Made by a program: the position numbers and the translations under genes
The notes under the pieces: model-generated
What the model saw: the letters and a program-made list of their open reading frames with translations, nothing else
What the model was told of the DNA's origin: nothing
Database searches by the model: none
Part shown: piece by piece, positions 7,127 to 11,301 of the stretch
Layout of the letters: each line of letters opens with the position of its first letter
How positions within the stretch are numbered: position 1 is the first letter of the stretch
Assembly: GCA_964486075.1 (NCBI GenBank)
Contig: CAZALU010000093.1
Coordinates: forward strand, 1-11,301
Source of the DNA: JAHIJO01 sp964486075
GTDB taxonomy: Bacteria; Verrucomicrobiota; Kiritimatiellia; JAAZAB01
Direction of reading: 5' to 3'
DNA: 11,301 nt

Positions 7127-7303
7127 TCATTCCGATAATAACCGTTTGACGAGATCCGTCACCGCGCTAACGTCGTCACCCGCCTGCTGTCCCGCGCGCC
7201 GGTAGCGGACCATGCCTTTCGGGTCAATGAGCATCACGTTGCTGGTGTTGCCCATCATCCAGAGCGCCCGCCGCGCTTGACCTGCAAAATCAAATGCTGC
7301 ATA
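7127..7303 (-). pseudogene. C-terminal remnant of a gene, perhaps redoxin-like
   Basis: An open minus-strand frame of 58 codons runs from an in-frame TAA (7304-7306) to TGA (7127-7129). From the first ATG (7258) it would give 43 residues, starting MMGNTSNVMLIDPKG and ending VTDLVKRLLSE. The order hydrophobic strand, Asp-Pro-Lys-Gly turn, VRYRRAG strand, then an amphipathic helix resembles the end of thioredoxin-fold (AhpC/TSA or TlpA-like) proteins. The usual cis-Pro is not evident and no CxxC is present. Reading upstream in frame gives DFAGQARRALW before the stop, so the original coding likely extended further and the N-terminal part is gone. No ribosome site precedes the ATG. The family assignment is tentative; coding origin is better supported. 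Confidence 0.45.
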
Positions 7304-7305
7304 TT
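7277..7305 (+). promoter_or_regulatory. Possible sigma-70-type promoter for the sugar-conversion genes
   Basis: TTGACC (7277-7282) matches the -35 consensus at five of six positions. CATATT (7300-7305), after a 17-base spacer, matches -10 at four of six. It lies about 45 bases before the isomerase ATG and overlaps the broken gene end on the other strand. No operator was recognised. Confidence 0.3.
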
Positions 7306-7351
7306 AGCAGCAAATCGTTTTTCGGGTAGTCTTTTCATAAAGGAATATTTG

Positions 7352-8176
7352 ATGAATAACCAAATCGGTGTGTTTACAAGCCTGCAAGAAGATAAGCCCT
7401 GTTTTGACTCGCTTAAATCCATGAACCTGAGCGCCTGCCAGCTCGGCTGTTGGAATCCCACGATCTGGACAGAGCCACTGGCAAAAAAAGTGCGCCAGGA
7501 AGCGCAGCAGGGAAATATCAACGTAACCGCACTATGGGCGGGATGGTCCGGTCCCGGGGCATGGAACTTCAGCGAGGGACCCGCCACCCTGGGTCTGGTG
7601 CCGGTAACATTCCGGGACCGGCGGATTCACGAACTGTTGCGCGCCGGCGATTTTGCGCACTGGATGGGACTGCGCGCCATAATCACCCACTTGGGATTCA
7701 TTCCTGAAAATCCGGGCGACCCGGTATTCACGGATGTCGTCATTGCTGTGCGAGTCATCGCCCAACACCTCCAACGGCTTGGACTGGAATTCTGGTTTGA
7801 AACCGGACAGGAAACGCCGATAACGATGCTGCGTCTGATCCAGGCGGTGGGCACGCCAAACTTGGGGATCAATTTAGATCCGGCCAACCTAATCGCCTAC
7901 GGCAAGGCCAACCCGATCGACTCCCTGGACGTCTTCGGCAGTTACGTGCGCAATATCCACGCCAAGGATGCGTTGTATCCGACCGATCCGATGAAACTGG
8001 GCCAGGAGGTCAAGGTTGGCGAAGGCCGAGTGCGTTTCCCGGAATTTGCGCGGCGCCTGCACGAGATCGGATTCAAGGGCGAATTCATTATCGAGCGCGA
8101 AATTTCAGGCGAGCAACAGCGGCGCGATATCGAGGAAACGGTCAAGTATCTCGATCATTTGTTGAAATCCATTTAA
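7352..8176 (+). CDS. Sugar phosphate isomerase/epimerase-like TIM-barrel protein
   Basis: This 274-residue member of the xylose-isomerase-like (AP endonuclease 2) TIM-barrel superfamily is related to sugar isomerases, epimerases and IolE-type dehydratases. Predicted metal ligands are E150 (FWFETG), D176 (NLDPAN), H203 (NIHAKDA) and E248 (IIERE), with H113 (ITHLG) and VGEG (222-225) near the site. The intact set argues for an active enzyme. I chose the ATG at 7352 because AAAGGA lies seven bases upstream. A TTG start at 7277 would add 25 residues with no homologous look and overlaps the possible promoter. The stop lies 11 bases before the Gfo/Idh/MocA gene, whose ribosome site overlaps it. Pairing with such a dehydrogenase is common in inositol and keto-sugar pathways. 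The substrate is unknown. Confidence 0.85.
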   Translation: MNNQIGVFTSLQEDKPCFDSLKSMNLSACQLGCWNPTIWTEPLAKKVRQEAQQGNINVTALWAGWSGPGAWNFSEGPATLGLVPVTFRDRRIHELLRAGDFAHWMGLRAIITHLGFIPENPGDPVFTDVVIAVRVIAQHLQRLGLEFWFETGQETPITMLRLIQAVGTPNLGINLDPANLIAYGKANPIDSLDVFGSYVRNIHAKDALYPTDPMKLGQEVKVGEGRVRFPEFARRLHEIGFKGEFIIEREISGEQQRRDIEETVKYLDHLLKSI

Positions 8177-8187
8177 GGACGAATTAT

Positions 8188-9222
8188 ATGCTAAAAGTTG
8201 GTCTCATCGGCACCGGAGGCATCAGCGGAGTTCACTTGGATTATCTTAAAACCAGAAAGGACATACGCATCGCCGCCCTGTGCGACACCAATCTTGCGGC
8301 GCTGAAAAGGCGCCACAAGCTATACGGCGGCCTGGCCTTTAATGAATTCCGAAAGATGCTGGACCAGGTTCGGCTGGACGCCGTCTGGCTCTGCACTCCG
8401 CCCCTGGTCCGCAAGGATCCACTGCTGGCCTGCGCCGCACGCGGCATCCCTGTTTTTTGCGAAAAGCCGGTTGAGCATGACGCAACGCGCGGCCGGGCCA
8501 TTGCCGCCGCCCTGGCCCGTCGAAAAGCCAAGGTGCAAATCGGCTATGTCTTGCGTCATATCCCGCTGGTCACAGCTTTGCGCCGGGCCATGCAGGACGA
8601 TAAGATTCATTTGATCCACTCTTTTTATGCATGTAATTTCAGCATGGGATCAGGACTGCCGGACTGGTTTTACGACAAGTCCAAATCCGGCGGCGGGCTG
8701 GTTGACCAAGCCACGCACAATTTCGATCTCCTGCGCTTCCTGTTCGGCGAAATCCGGGAAATCCATGCCCTGGCCTCAAACCCGCTGCGCAAAAAATCCG
8801 GGCGTTACACGATCGACGAAGCCATTGGCCTGGTTTTTATGTTCCGCAACGGCATTATCGGCACGCACAACCATTCGTGGGTCGCCGGCGGCTGGCGCAA
8901 TGAAATCACCCTTAGCGGCGAAAAACGCCTGTATCGGGTGGACCTTATCAGAGGATCGCTGGTGGTGAATGGGCCGCGGTCCAAAAAAGACGGGCCGGTG
9001 AAAGTGAACCTGATACCGGATGCCGGCCAACCAGACCGGGCCTGGTTCCAGCACGACGGCAGCGGCATAATCCAATATGAAAATAAGGCTTTTATCAAGC
9101 AGGTAATTTCAGGGAACTGGTCCCAAAACCTGTCTGATTATGCCGATGGTCTAAAAACACTCCAATTAACCCTGGCCTGCAATCGCGCCATAACCCATGG
9201 AAAGACAACCTTGGCATCATGA
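8188..9222 (+). CDS. Gfo/Idh/MocA-family NAD(P)-dependent oxidoreductase
   Basis: This 344-residue sugar or cyclitol dehydrogenase is predicted to be cytoplasmic. The N-terminal Rossmann fold has GTGGIS (8-13) for NAD(P), an acidic residue after the second strand (CDT, 32-34), and CEKPV (91-95) with the family's catalytic lysine, K93. The C-terminal alpha/beta domain includes GGGLVDQATHNFDLLRFLFG (168-187), where D173 and H177 are the usual substrate-site residues. There is no signal peptide, unlike secreted Gfo/Idh members. AAGGA overlaps the stop of the isomerase gene and lies eight bases before ATG. The end overlaps galE by four bases (ATGA), indicating translational coupling. A role in oxidising or reducing a sugar in step with the isomerase is inferred from context. 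Confidence 0.9.
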   Translation: MLKVGLIGTGGISGVHLDYLKTRKDIRIAALCDTNLAALKRRHKLYGGLAFNEFRKMLDQVRLDAVWLCTPPLVRKDPLLACAARGIPVFCEKPVEHDATRGRAIAAALARRKAKVQIGYVLRHIPLVTALRRAMQDDKIHLIHSFYACNFSMGSGLPDWFYDKSKSGGGLVDQATHNFDLLRFLFGEIREIHALASNPLRKKSGRYTIDEAIGLVFMFRNGIIGTHNHSWVAGGWRNEITLSGEKRLYRVDLIRGSLVVNGPRSKKDGPVKVNLIPDAGQPDRAWFQHDGSGIIQYENKAFIKQVISGNWSQNLSDYADGLKTLQLTLACNRAITHGKTTLAS

Positions 9223-10229
9223 AAATATTAACCACTGGCGGCGCCGGATATATCGGCAGCCACACCTGTCTCGAACTCCTGCAAAGCGGACACGAGGTGG
9301 TGGTGGCGGACAATCTTTCAAACAGCAAGGAAGAATCCTTGAAACGGGTCCAAGCCCTGACCGGCCGGACGCTTGAATTCCACCAGGTGGACCTACTGGA
9401 CAAGCCGGCCTTGACTGCGATCTTCCGGAAACATAAAATAGACGCCGTCATCCACTTCGCGGGCCTGAAATCGGTAGGGGAATCAGTCCGGATTCCCCTG
9501 CGCTATTACCACAACAACTTGGCCGGCACCCTCGTCCTGTGCGAAACAATGCAGGAAGCCGGCGTACAGACACTGGTCTTCAGCTCTTCGGCCACGGTGT
9601 ATGGCAAGCCATCGCAGGTTCCGCTTGCCGAAGACGCGCCCCTTTCCGCCACCAATCCCTACGGGCAAACCAAGCTTATGATCGAACAGATTCTAAGGGA
9701 TCTACAGGTTTCGGATCCGGCCTGGCAAATCGCCCTGCTCCGTTATTTTAACCCCGTCGGCGCCCATGCAAGCGGGCAAATTGGCGAAGACCCGAACGGC
9801 ATTCCCAATAACCTGTTTCCCTATATCGCCCAAGTCGCCATCGGCAACCTGAAGGAGCTTTCGATCTACGGTAACGATTACCCGACCAAGGACGGGACAG
9901 GAGTCCGCGATTATATTCACGTTGTCGATCTGGCCTGCGGCCACCTCGGTGCCCTGGAGCGCCTGCAGTCCAAGCCCGGGCTCGTCACCTACAATCTCGG
10001 AACCGGGCACGGCTACAGCGTCATGGAAGCGTTGACGGCATTCGGCCAAGCCAGCGGCAAAAAGATACCCTATCGCATTGTGGATCGCCGGCCGGGTGAT
10101 ATTGCCGCCTGCTATGCCGACCCAAGCCTGGCCAATCGCGAGTTGGGCTGGCAGGCCAAAAAGGACCTGGCCGCCATGTGCGCCGACGCCTGGCGCTGGC
10201 AGGTCAATAACCCGAATGGTTATCAGTGA
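9219..10229 (+). CDS. galE: UDP-glucose 4-epimerase
   Basis: Interconverts UDP-glucose and UDP-galactose using bound NAD, supplying galactose for metabolism or surface polysaccharide. The 336 residues are full length. GGAGYIGSH (7-15) binds NAD. S122-S124 with Y148 and K152 (NPYGQTK) form the catalytic Ser-Tyr-Lys set. FNPVGAH, GTGVRDYIHVVDL and RRPGDIAACYADP complete the substrate site. In this last motif Cys298 aligns with human GALE Cys307 and E. coli Tyr299, the size gate for N-acetylated sugars, so UDP-GlcNAc/GalNAc conversion is plausible. The start is set by the ATGA overlap with the preceding gene. No glycosyltransferase or other galactose gene is in view. The last codons run into a short repeat at 10227-10263. 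Confidence 0.95.
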   Translation: MKILTTGGAGYIGSHTCLELLQSGHEVVVADNLSNSKEESLKRVQALTGRTLEFHQVDLLDKPALTAIFRKHKIDAVIHFAGLKSVGESVRIPLRYYHNNLAGTLVLCETMQEAGVQTLVFSSSATVYGKPSQVPLAEDAPLSATNPYGQTKLMIEQILRDLQVSDPAWQIALLRYFNPVGAHASGQIGEDPNGIPNNLFPYIAQVAIGNLKELSIYGNDYPTKDGTGVRDYIHVVDLACGHLGALERLQSKPGLVTYNLGTGHGYSVMEALTAFGQASGKKIPYRIVDRRPGDIAACYADPSLANRELGWQAKKDLAAMCADAWRWQVNNPNGYQ

Positions 10230-10263
10230 TCAGTCCTTGGCGTGAGGCTCTGATCTCTGATCA
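10227..10263. repeat. 7-bp inverted repeat at the galE end
   Basis: TGATCAG (10227-10233, containing the galE stop) pairs with CTGATCA (10257-10263), with further ATCAG words alongside. The stem is AT-leaning with a 23-base loop and no T-run, so it is a poor terminator. It looks like a short dispersed repeat inserted at the gene end. Confidence 0.35.
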
Positions 10264-10296
10264 ATGAGCATTATTATCGTCAAGAAGGAAACAGCC

Positions 10297-10812
10297 ATGG
10301 CAATCTTGCGTCAGATCCAGCAACGTTATGCAGTGCGCTCATACCAAGCCCGCCCGGTGGAAAAGGAAAAACTGGCCGCGGTCCTGGAGGCCGCGCGGAT
10401 GGCGCCTTCGGCCCGCAACTGCCAGGAATGGCGATTCGTGGTTGTACAGGACGCCGGGCTGCGCAAAAAACTGGCGGCGGCAGCCAATAATCAGGCGTTT
10501 GTGGGCGAAGCCCCGGTGGTCATCGCCGCTTGCGGAATCAACACCGCCTACACTATGCGCTGCGGCCAGCCGGCCTACCCTATCAACCTGGCCATAGCCG
10601 TCGATCACATGACGCTCCAGGCGGTGGAAGAGGGATTGGGCACTTGTTGGGTCGGCTCGTTTTGCGAGGACCAGGTCAAGCAGATCCTCGGCATCCCGAA
10701 CGACGCCCGCGTGGTGGAATTATTGACCCTGGGTTATCCGAAGGATGCGGCCCAACCAAAAAAACGATTGCCGATCGAACAGATCGTAAGCCACGAACAG
10801 TGGGCAAGCTGA
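10297..10812 (+). CDS. Nitroreductase-family FMN oxidoreductase
   Basis: This 171-residue flavoprotein belongs to the nitroreductase superfamily, which reduces quinones, nitro compounds or other acceptors with NAD(P)H. Visible are RYAVRSY (10-16), the FMN-phosphate-binding start, APSARNCQEWRFVVV (36-50), EAPVVIAACG (71-80), GLGTCWVGSF (113-122) and LGYP (145-148). It is at the short end of the family. Cysteines at 80, 89, 117 and 123 are more than usual, but no clear iron-sulfur pattern is formed. I chose ATG at 10297 because AAGGA lies seven bases upstream; the in-frame ATG at 10264 lacks a site and overlaps the repeat. It lies 67 bases after galE, perhaps as a last gene of the unit or with its own promoter. 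The substrate is unknown. Confidence 0.88.
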   Translation: MAILRQIQQRYAVRSYQARPVEKEKLAAVLEAARMAPSARNCQEWRFVVVQDAGLRKKLAAAANNQAFVGEAPVVIAACGINTAYTMRCGQPAYPINLAIAVDHMTLQAVEEGLGTCWVGSFCEDQVKQILGIPNDARVVELLTLGYPKDAAQPKKRLPIEQIVSHEQWAS

Positions 10813-10819
10813 ACTCTTT

Positions 10820-10894
10820 TCATACCCAAGCAATCGCATAATTAACCGTCTCGATTTCCGGAACGGCCAGACGACTCAAGGCGCCTTTGGCCAT
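10820..10894 (-). pseudogene. Possible C-terminal scrap of a lost gene
   Basis: A 24-codon minus-strand frame (MAKGALSRLAVPEIETVNYAIAWV) ends in TGA eight bases beyond the convergent nitroreductase stop. The composition looks protein-like, with codons similar to the neighbours. No ribosome site or family was recognised, and the frame closes at a TAG about 21 bases upstream. It could be chance. Confidence 0.18.
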
Positions 10895-10896
10895 TA

Positions 10897-11064
10897 GGCG
10901 GCTGCGCCGCAACTAAAAACTACGCCCCGGACGAGCCTCCTTCACTGGGAAGTCTACGGCGGGCCAAGGCGGGGCGGATAGAGGCTTTTTCCTATAGCCA
11001 CGGCGCTCTGCCGCCGTGCGAGTTGCATACCCTATGCCTGCACTTATCGCCCCGCAACGGGGCG
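10897..11064. repeat. Cluster of short hairpins, probable decayed palindromic elements
   Basis: This spacer holds several perfect stems: GCGGC/GCCGC (10898-10910), CGCCCCG/CGGGGCG (10923-10929 with 10970-10976), CACGGCG/CGCCGTG (10999-11018, with ATAG just upstream), GCATA/TATGC (11025-11037) and CGCCCCG/CGGGGCG with a 3-base loop (11048-11064). The ATAG is one base from the GTAG tag of nearby hairpins. GAGGCTTTTT (10981-10990) could pair with AGCCTC (10934-10939), but the loop is too long for a convincing terminator. No gene is seen. Confidence 0.45.
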
Positions 11065-11078
11065 GACCTTATTCTGTA

Positions 11079-11171
11079 TTGTAGGGCGGGAACGCCCCCC
11101 GGATTTCCCGCCGTCCGGGAATGGGGCGGCGGGCAATCCCTCCGAAACGGCGGCACGTGCCCGCCCTACAA
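11079..11171. repeat. 93-base element with 12-bp inverted ends and outward GTAG tags
   Basis: TTGTAGGGCGGG (11079-11090) is the exact reverse complement of CCCGCCCTACAA (11160-11171). Each end contains GTAG entering a GC-rich stem; the left one is GGGCG/CGCCC (11084-11097). The centre has a 7-bp stem CCCGCCG/CGGCGGG (11107-11133) and an alternative 6-bp stem (11105-11121). The inverted GTAG arrangement matches the REPIN layout, although a small MITE is an alternative. It is too small to encode a protein. Confidence 0.55.
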
Positions 11172-11194
11172 ATAATAAATTCCTATCAGATTAA

Positions 11195-11301
11195 ATTAGG
11201 ACCGGTAACTGCCGGTCATTTTTACTGTAGCCGACTTCGCTGAAGTCGGTCCTAATCCGAGGACCGCGACCATCGGTCGCGGCTACAACACTTTGAAATT
11301 C
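11195..11301. repeat. Three-hairpin element, copy B (REP-pair-like), reaching the window edge
   Basis: Homologue of 6904-7010 in the same orientation. Hairpins are 11200-11217 (GACCGGT with GCCGGTC, one T-G wobble), 11231-11249 (stem CCGACTTC, loop GCT, preceded by GTAG at 11227-11230) and 11264-11282 (stem CCGCGACC, loop ATC, followed by CTAC at 11283-11286). TGTAGCC and GGCTACA thus form exact outer ends of the hairpin 2-3 pair. A 9-base inverted repeat (11195-11203 with 11248-11256) offers an alternative fold absent from copy A. The right boundary may lie beyond the window. Confidence 0.7.

Noticed and set aside
7277..7351. TTG start adding 25 residues to the isomerase
   Set aside because: No ribosome site is seen, the extension does not look like the family, and it overlaps a possible promoter. 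ATG at 7352 has AAAGGA at proper spacing.
10264..10296. Upstream ATG for the nitroreductase
   Set aside because: It starts inside the repeat region and lacks a ribosome site. ATG at 10297 is preceded by AAGGA and starts at the usual family N-terminus.
10934..10990. Intrinsic terminator ending in GAGGCTTTTT
   Set aside because: The only partner stem is 6 bp with a loop of about 41 bases that crosses another stem, so a functional terminator is not supported.

Overview
The window is a bacterial chromosome segment of mixed base composition: moderately GC-rich genes are separated by long, repeat-rich spacers. The housekeeping genes are ordinary, and nothing in the window is phage or plasmid. Many short palindromes between genes, a two-subunit-type PurL of about 750 residues and a RecN with an ASSGE signature loop would suit an uncultured bacterium, perhaps of the Planctomycetes-Verrucomicrobia-Lentisphaerae group. 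That placement is an impression from recalled sequences and is weakly supported.

Layout. 1-307 is spacer with two short repeats. 308-2557 (minus) is purL, for purine synthesis. 2558-3245 is a 688-base spacer carrying a 131-base palindromic element, further inverted repeats and terminator-like hairpins. 3246-6858 (minus) is a tight four-gene unit, transcribed PHP phosphoesterase > mtnP > FmdB-type zinc ribbon > recN. 6859-7351 is a divergent spacer with hairpin elements, a broken gene end and a possible promoter. 7352-10812 (plus) is a second unit: TIM-barrel sugar isomerase, Gfo/Idh/MocA dehydrogenase, galE and a nitroreductase. 10813-11301 is hairpin-dense spacer.

How the genes work together. 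The minus unit mixes nucleotide salvage and turnover (MTA phosphorylase, PHP phosphatase) with DNA repair (RecN). The first three plus-strand genes are closely spaced or overlapping and look like a small sugar-conversion set ending in UDP-sugar epimerisation; the nitroreductase may simply be a passenger.

The most notable signal is between the genes. At least six hairpins with unrelated stems are each preceded by GTAG or GGAG, on one strand or the other. Several are paired in opposite orientation, and all sit at transcription-unit boundaries. This is the layout of REP/REPIN palindromes mobilised by REP-associated tyrosine transposases (RAYTs). Two copies about 4.3 kb apart share the same three-hairpin architecture, and one stem shows a compensated base-pair change. 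No RAYT gene lies in the window.
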